Assembly (NCBI GenBank): GCA_009829735.1 | Contig: CM020620.1 | Location: 248,001 to 312,000, forward strand | DNA: 64,000 bases | Direction of reading: 5' to 3' | DNA from: Pyropia yezoensis | Taxonomy: Eukaryota > Rhodophyta > Bangiophyceae > Bangiales > Bangiaceae | In this document: one piece after another, positions 10,536 through 20,509 of the stretch | How the letters are laid out: every line of letters begins with the position of its first letter | Position numbering within the stretch: position 1 is the first letter of the stretch | Translations under genes and position numbers: made by a program | The notes under the pieces: generated by a model | Database searches by the model: none | What the model saw: the letters and a program-made list of their open reading frames with translations, nothing else | Told to the model about the DNA's origin: nothing

Positions 10536-11010
10536 GGTGTCGGCTGCGGCGGCGGCCACAACGGCAGCCCTGCGGACGCTCGCGACGGTGGTCGCCCCTC
10601 TCTCACCCGTGGCAGCTCTTGCGTTCGCCACGGCCCTGCCCTGGGTGCCGGGATAGCTTGGGGTGGCGCTGGCCTGCTTGGCTGTCGTCGGCGCCATGGG
10701 CTTTGCGCTCGATGACCGGGACGCGGCGGTGCGCCGAGGCGCCGCCTCGTCGACGGCCGCAGTCATGTCATGTTCAGCCCCCAACGCGTATGGTGCACCG
10801 GCACCGGAAGAAGATCCTGCCCCACTCTGTCGACCTCAGTGGTAAAGCCTCACGAGAGCTGCCAGCCGACCCGACACTCGAAAACAGTATGCTCCCGAAG
10901 CTATGTTCGTGGCTCGTTCGCAAAAGAGGAGGGGTAGGGGCCGCGCAAAAAGGACGTCACTGGCGCTCTAACGTTGTACTGCGACTGCTTAAAGGTCCAT
11001 TCCATACACC
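10536..11010. other. Spacer between the two inverted DD90E copies
   Basis: This is mostly GC-rich, coding-like Ala-rich sequence (frames containing AALRTLATVVAPLSP and ALACLAVVGAMGFALDDRD), with stops between the parts. Just before copy 2, TAAAGGTCCATTCCATA (10990-11006) looks like an extra partial TIR, suggesting an earlier end or a nested insertion. No intact gene is supported. Confidence 0.45.
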
Positions 11011-11012
11011 TA

Positions 11013-13947
11013 AAGGTAGATTCCATATAACGAGACGGATGCAAAAAATAGCGCAGCAATGCAGAGCGAGCAGCAATCGCGCTCAAACCTGGCCATATCA
11101 GTCTATGGTGTCTCCCGACTCCGTAGAAAAAAAAAAATCAGCTCGCGAAACGATGTTGTTTTCCATGCGTGGGATAAAGATGAAGCGCACCTCCTCTCGG
11201 GTGATCTGGCACCCGTTCTCAGCGATGCATCGCCCCCATCCGACGTGATCCCGGCCCCCTGCTCCCATCCGACCTGATCCCAGCCCTCAGCCAATAAAGT
11301 TTCTGGACTTCAACTGGGCTACTTGGCATGCAGTGCTTCTCGTCGAGGTCATTGCGTCACGGCTGTCGCACCCGCCGGCGGCCGCAACGCTCGTTGCAAT
11401 TCGCGCAGTTCCCACCACCCCTCCACTGCCAGCGATGGTTCCTCCGCCGCCGCCACCCGGCCCCTCCGCCCGTGGCAGCGTTTCCCTGTGTTGCACCTAC
11501 CCCCGTTGCGTCGCCCCCTCCCCCGCCCCACCCACCAACCCGTCACCAATGAGGGCCCGCGCCTGCCCCGTGGTGGCCCCGCCCGCAGCGGCGGCGCCAC
11601 CCGCCCTGTCGAGCCCGCCCCCCACCCCGGCGCCACCCCCCTTGCCGGCGTTGCCGGCGCTCCCCCACACACCCCCCGATTGGAACTGGGGTGGCAGTTA
11701 CGGCCCGGGGGTGGCATCGTGGAGAAGACTGGCTAAGATGTGCTCAGGAGAAGAGGCACCGATGTTCATGCTACCAACAAAACAAAGAGATACCCTCTTT
11801 ACTTCTCCTCGTCCGTTCCGCTCATGCTCTCGTCCGAGGACCCCTCGTCCTCCCCCTCAGTGTTCACATCGTCCTCTGCGGTCGTGAACATGTCCCCCGC
11901 ATCGTCCGCCAACGCCTCCTCCACCGCCTGCCTCGCGGCAGCGAGAGTACGGTACCGCTCCTCCATAGCTCTGGCGTGGTTCGCGTACTTGGCCCACACT
12001 TCCGGCGATATCTTAGCAAACTCCTTCGCCACAAGAGCGCGCAGTGACGTCAGCGTGAAGTCCAGATTGGCGCGCTTCAGCGCCATCTTGACGGTGCCCC
12101 ATACCATTTCAATTGGATTGAGCTCCGGGTGGGCTACCGGCGATATCAGCACCGATACGTCAAACCTGGCCGCCAGGTCTTGAACCGGAAACCGGGGGGC
12201 AGGCTTGTTGGCGTCGGCTACGGCTTTCATCTGCGCCTTCGTGCGCGACTGCCGCCAGGTCTCCTCCCAATGGTTAGGGACCACGTCATGGTCTGCGAGC
12301 CACTGAGCCAGCTCCGCCTTCCGCACCTTTGACACCGCTGGCACGGTCTCCGGGGTGCGCTTGAGATGGTACGGCACCCTGTCGATGACCAGCACCCCGC
12401 CAGTGATCTTAGGAAGCACCTTCTCCTCCAACCACTCCAACCACACCTCGGAGTTCATCTCGCCGTGATAGTCGCCCATCGCCTTCTTGGCAATGAATAC
12501 CGGCGCCGCGTCCGCCACCAGCCCAGTCTCTCGTGAACCAACGTGGGCAATGATCAGACGCCCACCCTTGCCAGAGGGGACTTGTACGCGCGTGCGTAGA
12601 TCACCATCGGTCCACGTCCGAAACACGGACATGTTCTTGTTTGCCCACGTCTCGTCGGTGTAGTAAATCACACGGCCACTTTCCCGGTACACCTTGATAG
12701 TGTCCAGGAACGAGTCGCGCTGCGCCACGATCGACGGGTTCTCACGGGCTACGTCGTAGTGATTCGGTCCGCGCGTGAAGGAGAAGTCGAGGTCCTGCAA
12801 CGCGCGAAACAGGGTCGTCCGCGTCCACGTGTACGTAGATGGAGTCCCATCCCACGACGCAACCACGCTCTCAACAGAGAGATAGGCAAGAATGCTATCG
12901 AGGGTTGGAATAGTGCGGTTCTTGTACTGGGCATACACTGCCTGCCGTACACGGGCCAGCTCCTCTGGAGGGATGCGGCGGCCACCGTGACGAGTCTGCG
13001 GTGTCCCACTCGGGGGCAGTTTGTTTGCGTACCCATCCCTCGCCACGCGCGTCACAGTTGCCTCTGCCACACCGGTCGCACGCGCCGTGCGCTCCGCGGG
13101 CCGCGAGAGCCCGCTTGCTCGGCCGGCTCGCCGCTCACGCTCAAAAAATGCCCTCACGTTGGCGATCAGCACGGCACACTCCTGCGTCAAATGAGTGACC
13201 GCCCGATCCCTCCGCCGAGAGGTCCCCGTCACCCGCCGCGGAGAACCCATCGCGGCGGGTAGCGCACACACAGCAGCACACCTACTCCAAGCCACGCCTT
13301 CCCAGGTGCGAGCAGTGTGCTGTGCGGGGCACTGCCTTGAAGCGCTGAGAGCTGCTCAGGACTATTGATTACGCGATCCAGAAAAGGCGGGCAAGGCGGT
13401 GTGGGACAGGCCTGCGTAGACACCTCTGCCAATCATTGGACAAGAAAAAGGCGGGCACTGTCTGAATGACCATGGGATCAAGTACTTCACTTATCGTCCC
13501 GCACACACTGTCATTTGTGCAAACAGATTCCCGCGATTTCAACTCGAGGAAATCGATGTGAACGGGTGTTTCTCTTCACGCAGCTGCGCTTCCCGCCGAG
13601 TCCCTCCAGTACTACTACGACGCAAGGAGGATCTTCTGACGGTCGGAACACAGTACCATATGCGTGTTGAAGCTTTTTGCTGCAGCGCCACGAGCCAGAA
13701 GGCTGATCTGCGCCGCTGCTGGAGAACAGCATCAGAAAAGTGCGTCTTTTTTGGAGCTCGCGCGCGCTACAAATGTTCCCCAGCTGGGCACGTACGAGCG
13801 CTGCTGTAATGAAGTGCACTTATATTATATCTCTGAGGTGGACAATGTCTGTGAGAAGACAGAACAGCAAAAGAGGCCCGTGCGGCGGAGCTGTGATGGG
13901 TCAAAGTTAGCTCGTGCTCATCGGTCTCGTTATATGGACTACATCTG
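11013..13947 (-). mobile_element. IS630-Tc1-mariner element, DD90E type, copy 2 (inverted)
   Basis: This is the reverse complement of copy 1. The inner end reads AAGGTAGATTCCATATAACG next to TA 11011-11012. The outer end, read from 13947, has a degraded tip (CAGATGTAGTCCATATAACG) next to TA 13948-13949. Identity to copy 1 is near perfect through the interior but falls in the outermost ~130 bp. Confidence 0.88.
11799..13250 (-). CDS. DDE transposase, DD90E, copy 2
   Basis: This frame encodes the same 483-residue transposase as the copy at 8293-9744, with the same Asp/Asp/Glu residues. The difference I can see near the 3' end (GAT versus GAC at the codon before Met-Phe-Thr-Thr) is silent. An intact frame in both copies implies a recent origin or recent homogenisation. 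The outer TIR of this copy is degraded, so it might depend on copy 1's ends or be immobile. Confidence 0.88.
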   Translation of the reverse strand: MGSPRRVTGTSRRRDRAVTHLTQECAVLIANVRAFFERERRAGRASGLSRPAERTARATGVAEATVTRVARDGYANKLPPSGTPQTRHGGRRIPPEELARVRQAVYAQYKNRTIPTLDSILAYLSVESVVASWDGTPSTYTWTRTTLFRALQDLDFSFTRGPNHYDVARENPSIVAQRDSFLDTIKVYRESGRVIYYTDETWANKNMSVFRTWTDGDLRTRVQVPSGKGGRLIIAHVGSRETGLVADAAPVFIAKKAMGDYHGEMNSEVWLEWLEEKVLPKITGGVLVIDRVPYHLKRTPETVPAVSKVRKAELAQWLADHDVVPNHWEETWRQSRTKAQMKAVADANKPAPRFPVQDLAARFDVSVLISPVAHPELNPIEMVWGTVKMALKRANLDFTLTSLRALVAKEFAKISPEVWAKYANHARAMEERYRTLAAARQAVEEALADDAGDMFTTAEDDVNTEGEDEGSSDESMSGTDEEK

Positions 13948-13949
13948 TA

Positions 13950-14545
13950 GTCATCTGAGAAGACCAAATTTCATACCCCCCGCATGACACAGTGCATGAC
14001 ATGAGCTGCCAGGTTCTTTTTTTCCTCAAGTACAGTGCTCATAGGCATCGTTTAGCACTATTTATCTGCTTTTTTTTGTCATGCTCCCGTACGCTCAAAA
14101 ATAAAACACTCCGTTCGTAGGCAGGACCGCCGCGCATACCAGTCACATATATCAGCAACTCGTCCGTTTTTCCGACTTTTTAGTTGCACTTGTATGGCTC
14201 GCCGTGTGTTAGTCGCGCAGGGGTCACGGCAGAACAGGTTCTTTTATCGTGTGACGTTATTTTGCTTCTCCGTTGAGACAGAGAATAACACACGGCTTGA
14301 TGTTCTTCTCCACCAGATCCGACAGAAAATCGTCTACGGGGGCTACCTTAAAGTACAATGACACGAAAAGTAAATTGTGGACTAAGAATTGTTGTTTTGA
14401 AGCGCTGTCGTGCCTGCAGACACGCCTCTGCGCTTCACCCATCGTCGACTGGCGCTCTTGCACGGCGGCTGCACCGCGCACTGTACTGTACGCTACCACC
14501 TCCCGGCCCCTAATCCCTCTGTCCCTGCAAGCTGCGCCCCACACC
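13950..14545. other. AT-richer stretch, no gene seen
   Basis: The sequence contains T-rich runs (CTTTTTTTTGTC near 14070) and AATAAAA near 14100. It has no domain-bearing frame. It is probably decayed element DNA, since a relative of the DD90E transposase follows. Confidence 0.4.
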
Positions 14546-14773
14546 ATGTCGTCTGCGGGACAGATTACCACTGGTGGTGGCCCCTCACGTCGGCGCCGCG
14601 CCTTCTACCGTTTGACTGAGGAGACGGCCACCCTCCTGGACGACGTCCGTCGGTTCTTTGAGGGGGAGCGCGACGCGGGCCACGCCAAATCCATCGCTAA
14701 CCCCAACGACGGGAGTACGACCGGCTGTCACGTGGACGCCATTCGCGGCGGGATTATGGAATTGATAGGGTAG
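14546..14773 (+). pseudogene. Truncated N-terminal relic of a DD90E-like transposase
   Basis: From ATG 14546 the product has a basic start (PSRRRRAFYRLTEETA) followed by LLDDVRRFFEGERDAGHAKS. This aligns with the first ~60 residues of the intact transposase (HLTQECAVLIANVRAFFERE). After about 60 residues the similarity stops and the frame ends at 14771-14773, with no DDE domain. It is divergent rather than a copy of its neighbours, so it belongs to a related older family. Confidence 0.55.
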
Positions 14774-15740
14774 TCACTGCTCCAACTCCTGATTGGATGC
14801 GGAATCGGTCATCATGTAACCCCCGTTCGGCCCAAAGCGAATATGGGCCAATATGATGTCAATCGGCATTCAGACCCGACCGCGCGTCCGGATCGCACCG
14901 GAGGGCCCAGAGTACCCCGCGTTGCGCTTCGGGCGTGCACACAGGCGCAAGAACATGGTCCTGGGTCCTGATGTTTTTATTCCTGGCCCGGAGCGCGGTG
15001 GGGATAATTCTGATCAAGTTCGAGCTGTGGCCCATGATGTGGCAATACAGGCAGAAATAGTGTCAGACTCACGGCCTACAACCGGCCGTGGATCCGTGCA
15101 GTACGGGGGGCGGCCGACGTCCGTGCGCACCCCAGACACAGAAATCCTAGAGTCCTTCTTCTTCGTCTTCGTTCAGTCTCTCCGCGCAATCACCCCCCTC
15201 GAGCGCCATGCCCACGCTCATGTAGAGGTGGCACAGGCGCCTCACGCCTGGGGCACGCACGCGCGCCCACACGGGCACCAGTGCACGCATGGCCCCCAGA
15301 TGCTCGCAGGCGGACCCACACGGGCACGCCCGGGCCAAGCCCCCCCCTCTCGTGCACGCACTAAGAACGCAGGTGCGCACACGGAATGAGTCCCGGATGC
15401 ACTCGAGCGACACCCTCCACACACGTCCCCGACAGCCCAGCAGGGCACGGCCAGCACGCCTCGGGAACGCCAATCAGCCACCCGTGTGACACGCAATCAC
15501 GAACGTCGCGCAATGTCACTGACTCATTGGTCCGCATGGGACAGCGCATAACTGCGGCCGCCAGCACACTGCAGCCGCCGTGGAATTAGCCACACATGAG
15601 ATGCGGCCGAGAGAGAAATCATTTTCCAAGTGACTAGCTATATGGAATGGACTTCGGTTGGCGCCCAACCACGCTTGTTCATGATGGCGCATTGTGGGAG
15701 GCGTACCATTTCTCGTGTATTTAGTTCACAATCTAAAAGG
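14774..15740. other. No confidently supported gene
   Basis: Open frames of up to 178 codons exist on both strands. One minus-strand frame ends with an acidic tail (RLNEDEEEGL, near 15150), which can be seen at transposase C termini, but nothing else supports it. I see no TIRs or RNA genes. Confidence 0.35.
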
Positions 15741-15782
15741 TACAAAAAAAGACACATCGATGATTAATTAAAAATGTCTTGA

Positions 15783-15800
15783 ATTAAAGCATGCTTTAAT
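15783..15800. repeat. 18-bp perfect palindrome in AT-rich patch
   Basis: ATTAAAGCATGCTTTAAT is self-complementary. It sits in an AT-rich patch (about 15740-15830) that shares ATTAAAGCAT with the AT-rich patch near 7115. Both may be remnants of one old repeat family. Confidence 0.7.
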
Positions 15801-15902
15801 CAAAGGTGACTCAAAAAATGCAGGCATTTTGCCAACCATGGGCTCCGGGCGCAGCTCAGGCGTCCGACTCCGACACAGCTCACTTGACGGGCTCGGGACG
15901 TA

Positions 15903-16020
15903 TTGTGCGTCCCGTAAAAAGTGGACGTGCACGGGTCGTGCAGGGTGGGTTTGATTGGTCCAGTGGCCGATATTTGACATGATCACGACACGAGCAGGTC
16001 CACTTTTACGGGACGCACTA
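15903..16020. mobile_element. 118-bp MITE with TA target duplication
   Basis: The ends are inverted copies: left TTGTGCGTCCCGTAAAAAG and, from the right on the reverse strand, TAGTGCGTCCCGTAAAAG, continuing to GTGGAC. They differ by one substitution and one indel over ~24 bp. TA flanks both ends (15901-15902, 16021-16022). There is no coding capacity. Size, TIRs and TA fit a Stowaway-like MITE mobilised by a Tc1/mariner transposase. It splits repeats built on GCTCAGG and GGGCTCGGGA. Confidence 0.75.
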
Positions 16021-16111
16021 TAGCTCAGGTGTCGGGCTCGGGATGCTGCTCATCCGATGCGTTTTCGGTGGGGCCTGACAGACTCGCCAGGTGCCCACCT
16101 CATTGCCAATG

Positions 16112-16362
16112 ATCGCAAGCCCAGAGACAGGTACTTATCTACAGTACACTTCCCGCTCTGTCCCCTCCTCGAAGGCAAGTATCATCGAGTGGTCCCCCCA
16201 GCTGTCCCCCCGTCCCCCCCCCGTCCCTCCTCAGGGCCCCCCGTCCCCCCCCGTCTCCCCTCAGGGGGGACGGCTGGGGGGACCACTCGATGATACTTGC
16301 CTTCGAGGGGGGCACAGAGCGAGAAGTGTACTGTAGATAAGTTCCGGTCTCTGGGCTTGCGA
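16112..16362. repeat. Fold-back hairpin with ~100-bp arms
   Basis: The left arm (16112-16211) and right arm (about 16263-16362) are reverse complements with about seven mismatches. The arms begin ATCGCAAGCCCAGAGAC and include GCAAGTATCATCGAGTGGTC. The ~50-bp loop is C-rich. A transcript would form a long near-perfect hairpin. It could be a fold-back or MITE-type element or a small-RNA precursor. No TSD is obvious. Confidence 0.8.
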
Positions 16363-16438
16363 TATCTTCAGGATCCCCGCACCGGTTTGGCAGTTTTCTT
16401 TAAAAGTGCACCAGGTCAGCGAGATGCAACAGTGTCTG

Positions 16439-16476
16439 ATTGGCTGAATCACGACTCTATGGATACCATTGGCTGA
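16439..16476. promoter_or_regulatory. Duplicated ATTGGCTGA (inverted CCAAT) upstream of purL fragment
   Basis: ATTGGCTGA occurs at 16439-16447 and 16468-16476, about 230 bp before the purL ATG. ATTGG is the inverted CCAAT box. A promoter role is inferred from position and duplication only. Confidence 0.35.
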
Positions 16477-16708
16477 GACACGGTTGCCCAACTGTTGCCA
16501 TTGCTCGCATGTGGCTGAAAGGGGAAATTCGCTGCAAAAAATCCCGTGCGTGCATGGAGTGACGGCCGATCACGGCCCGTCGTGGCGACCGTGCCACCAT
16601 GATCCGCCACGGTCGCCAACGGACCCCCGCCCGCCGCGGCGCGTCGCCGTTGACGTCGCGTCCCCGTCCCTGCGTGGCCGTTTGCGTCAACGTCACTTGC
16701 CCGCCGCG

Positions 16709-16987
16709 ATGGCTCCTCCGTCCCGCCCCGATGGCGCCGCCTCTGCCGCCTTCGTGCCACCCCTGGCGGGCGCCCGCGCGAGCGCCTTCAGTGCCCGCGG
16801 CGGCGGCGTCGCCAGCCCCGTCGGCACCGCCCCTGCCGCTTCCCTGACGTCGGCGGCGAGTCGCCGCCGGGCGTCGGGCACCGCCCGCGGTAGCCGCACG
16901 GGCGCCAGCGCCGTCGCCGGCGCCCCGCGCTGCTCCATGCCGACGACGCTGGCGGCGGCCGCGTCTGCGGCCGCGTCGACCCCGCCC

Positions 16988-17037
<50 letters not shown>

Positions 17038-17700
17038 TGCTGCGGCCGAGGCGGTGATTTGTTGCTGGTACCGGCCTGTCCCCCCTGACGCTGCGGCCGT
17101 GCGCGCGGCGGTAGCGGCCGCTGGCGACGGCGCGACGGTGGCACGGGAGGACTGCTTCAACGTCCTCCTGTCGGGCGGGGAGGGCGCCCTCACCGACGCG
17201 GGCCGCGGGGTGCTCGAGGGGCTCCTCGCCGAGACGTACGAGCCGACCGCGCTGCGGACGGCGCCGCACCTGGTGGCGCCCGGTGGGGCGGGCGGGGCGG
17301 TGCTGGAGGTGGGGCCCCGCCTGAACTTCCAAACCGCCTGGTCCTCGAACGCCGTCTCCATCTGTGCGGCGCGTGGGGTGGGCGGGATCACCCGCCTGGA
17401 GCGCTCTCGGCGGTACCTGCTGTTGGGTCCGGGGGGCGCGCCCGTGGCGGCCGACTCGCCTACCGCCGCCGCATTTGCAGCCGCCGTCCACGACCGCATG
17501 ACCGAGACGGTTTACGGCGCGCCGCTGACGTCGATGGACAGCGGCTTGACGCCCGCGGCCACGTATACGGTGCCGCTGTTGGCCGAGGGGCGCGCCGGGC
17601 TCGAGGCGTCAATGCTGAGATGGGCCTCGGCTTTGATGACCGGCACCTGCAGTACTTTTACGACCTGTTTGTGGGCAAGCTCGGCCGCGACCCAACGTCC
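16709..17700 (+). pseudogene. purL: 5' fragment of phosphoribosylformylglycinamidine synthase (FGAM synthase)
   Basis: FGAM synthase makes FGAM from FGAR, ATP and glutamine in purine synthesis. The start MAPPSRPDGA and a Ser/Ala/Arg-rich leader (about 110 residues, poly-Ser near 16990) look like an organelle transit peptide. The PurL N-terminal domain then follows: DCFNVLLSGGEG and LEVGPRLNFQTAWSSNAVSI (a family hallmark). Next come ITRLERSRRYLL, then MTETVY and TYTVPLLAEGRAGLEA. Near 17606-17610 one base appears lost. The family sequence continues in another frame (MGLGFDD, then LFVGKLGRDPT) to about 17700. The expected next block, with the SEHSRHW motif, is missing, and a T18 tract comes instead. 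The remaining ~1,000 residues are not in the window. This is probably a truncated copy; a spliced gene interrupted here is less likely. Confidence 0.75.
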
Positions 17701-17736
17701 GTTGTCCTCCCAAGACCAACGCCAACGTCCGAAGTC

Positions 17737-17754
17737 TTTTTTTTTTTTTTTTTT
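17737..17754. repeat. T18 tract (genomic A-tract on minus strand)
   Basis: On the minus strand this is A18. It lies ~95 nt past the stop of the minus-strand gene ending at 17851 and ~30 nt past AATTAAAA (17783-17790), a poly(A)-signal-like sequence. It also marks where purL similarity ends. An A-tract at such a point is what reverse-transcribed mRNA insertion leaves behind. Confidence 0.6.
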
Positions 17755-17850
17755 CCATGCGCTTCTTTGTCCGTTTGTGCTTTGTTTTAATTCTTTCTCC
17801 CGTTCCACTACATACATACCACCCCCCCCCCCCCCCACCGCTTTCCCCTC

Positions 17851-18057
17851 TTACTCTTCTTCACTCTCCTCATCCGGCGCCCCCGCGTCGTGCCCCAGCA
17901 GGAAGCCCATGCGCAGCCGCCGCCCCCCCCGCCCCCCCCCCCCCGCGCCCACCAGCGCCGCCAGCGGCCCCACCCCCCCGCGGACGCTGCCAAACATGGC
18001 CTCCCCCTCTGACGTGGCACCCCCCCCCCCCCCCCCCCAGCGTCCCCCCGCGCTTGT

Positions 18058-18096
<39 letters not shown>

Positions 18097-19722
18097 GCGG
18101 GGGGTCCCCGCCCCCCCACCGCCCGGGCGGTGGGCACGCTGACGGGCACAAAGTCGGAGAGCGGCGCGCCACGGCCGGTCAGGGGGCTGACGGGGTGTGG
18201 GGGCGCGGGGGACAGCGCCTCCCGCCCGCCCCCACCGCCGCCGCCGGTGCGGCCGCGGTCACCGGCATCCCCACCTGCACCGGTACCCCCTCCGGCACCC
18301 CCACCGGCACCGGCGGCGGCGGCGGGGGCGCCCACCACCGACGACGCCGGGTCCCACCAGTCGTCCCCCCCCATCTGGGACGACCGCTCTGCCGTCGCCG
18401 TCGGCCGCTGTACCGACGGGTGGCGGGCACCCCACAGCCACGAGGCACCCCCCCCCCCGCACCACCTCCACCTCCACCTCCACCACCTCCACCACCCCCC
18501 CCACCGGCACCGGCACCGGCACCAGCAGCACCACCAAACCCCCCCCCTCCAAGAAAGGAGCCAGCCAAAAAGGAGCCCCCCAGGATGGAGGTCCCCCCCG
18601 TCGACGGCGGCGCGGGGGGGGGGCCCAGGCGGCTCCGGGCGGCGCGCTTCACCTTGGCCGCCAGCGACAGGCGGAGGGAGGGGAGAACGGGGGCGCCGCC
18701 GTGGACGAGCGACGACGACCGCCGCCGGCCGCGGGCAGCGTCGGGGGGGGCGGGGGCGGGGGGGGGGGGGGGGGGTTGCCGCCGCTGCTGCTGCTACCGC
18801 CGCTGCTGCTGCTGCAGCTGCTGCGGCGGCGGCGGCGGCAGCTTCGGCTGCGGCGGCGGCGGGGGGGGGGGGGAGGACCGCCGCGAGGAGGGGGAGGGAC
18901 GCCCGCCCCTCCTCCCCACCATCGTCAACGCCGCTGCCGTCACCGTTGTCGTCGCCGTCACCGTCGCCGTCACGGCGGCGGGCACGGGCACGGGTCCGTT
19001 CCCCCCCACCGCCCTCTCCGTCACCGTCAGACGTGGCCGGACTGCCAACCCGCCCACCCCCACTCCTACCACTCCCTCCCCCCCGCCCCTCACCACCACC
19101 AACGGGCACGTGCGCCCCCACATACGCATCCACACTCGGCAGCTCCCCCCCCACCCCGCCCCCCACCCCCCGCGCCGTGACGAGCGTCACGGCCACCGCT
19201 GCCGCCGCCACCGCCGCCTGGTGGGCCCCCTTGGCGGTCCCCGCCGGCGCGCCAAACGCCACCCACCCGCCCGCCCCCGCCGGCGGGACGGGGGGCATCG
19301 CCACCGCCCGCGCCAGCCGGTCGTAGACGCCCACCCAGTAGGCCGCCGCCGGGTCCCGCACCGGCCCCACCCCCCCCCCCCCCCCCCTGGTGGTGCCGGC
19401 GCCGCCGGCGAGCGGCCGGAGGGCGGCCGCCCAGGCGCGGAGGAGGACGGCGGCGGCCCAGCCGTCGGCGCCGCCGCCCCGCACGTGGCGGCAGAGGCCG
19501 CGGGCCACCCCCGGCGCCGCGGCGGTGTAGCGGTAGAGCCATGGGACGCCGGCGGTGGCGGCGGCCAGCACCCCCACCGCCCGCCCCGGGGGTGGCGCCG
19601 TCGGCGGCGGGGGGGAGATGGCAGACGACCCCCCGCCCGCCGTCGACGCTGCCTCGGGTGCTGGGGACGACGCCAGTAGCGGGGGGACACCCCCCGAGGC
19701 ACTCTGGCGGGGCAGCCCAGAC

Positions 19723-19753
<31 letters not shown>

Positions 19754-20509
19754 CTCCCCCCCCCCCCGCCGCCGCCCCCGCCGCCGCCCCCGTCGCGGCG
19801 GCCGCCTCCCAGTCTGTCCCCCCCCGCGGCGGCCGCCGCAGCGCGGCGGCGGCGGCGGCCGCCACCGCCGCGCCCCCCCCGGGGCGGCTGCACAGGCGGC
19901 CGAGCGCGGCGACCGCCGCGGGGGGGGGGGACGCTGCCGCCGCGGCGGCAGACCAAAACGCCGTCGCGAGGAGCCGCGTGGCTGCCCGGGAGGGCAGTGG
20001 CTGGGGGGGGGTGGCGGTGGATGGGGTGGGGGGGGTGGGGTGGTGGTGGTGGTGGTGGTGGGGGTGGTGGGGGTGGCGCCCCGGCCGCTGCCGCTCCTCC
20101 CATTGCCGCTGCTGCCGCTGCCGCCGCCGCTGCCGCCGCCTCTCCTGCCGCTCCCGCCGCTCCCGCCGCTGACGCTGCTGCCGCTGCCGCTGCCGCTGCG
20201 GCTGACGGTACTGCCGCCGTCGCCGTCGGCGTCGTCGTCTGTAGCTTGGTCCGCCTCCTCCCCGCTGCCGCCGCCGTCGGCGTCGGCGGCGGCGACAGCG
20301 GCGGCGGCGGCGGGCGGGTCGGCGCGGCGCAGCCGGCGGGGCGGCCGTGGCAGCAGCCGCGGCGGGCGGCAGCAGCGGGGCAGGGACGGGAGGGTGGGGT
20401 AGGCCGACGCGTCATAAGCGCGCATGGCCATGCCCGCCGCCGCCGCCGCTGCGGCCGCCGATGCGGCCGCCGCGGCGGCGGCGGGGGCGTCGTCGGCGAC
20501 GGCAGGCAT
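17851..20509 (-). CDS. Unrecognised Ala/Gly-rich protein (frame changes in G/C runs)
   Basis: Coding-like sequence runs on the minus strand from ATG 20507-20509 (MPAVADDAP; an alternative MAMRAYDAS starts at 20431) to a TAA at 17851-17853, preceded by the tail GHDAGAPDEESEEE. The N terminus has a Pro/Arg/Cys segment then an acidic Ser/Gly linker. The middle contains VPWLYRYTAAAPGVARGLCR and DPAAAYWVGVYDRLARAV. Near the C terminus is PLSDFVPVSVPTAR. The frame changes at several long G/C runs (for example near 18030, 18770 and 19370), so one continuous ORF is not seen. I recognise no family. If the A-tract at 17737-17754 is its poly(A) tail, the whole gene could be a retrocopy. Confidence 0.4.
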
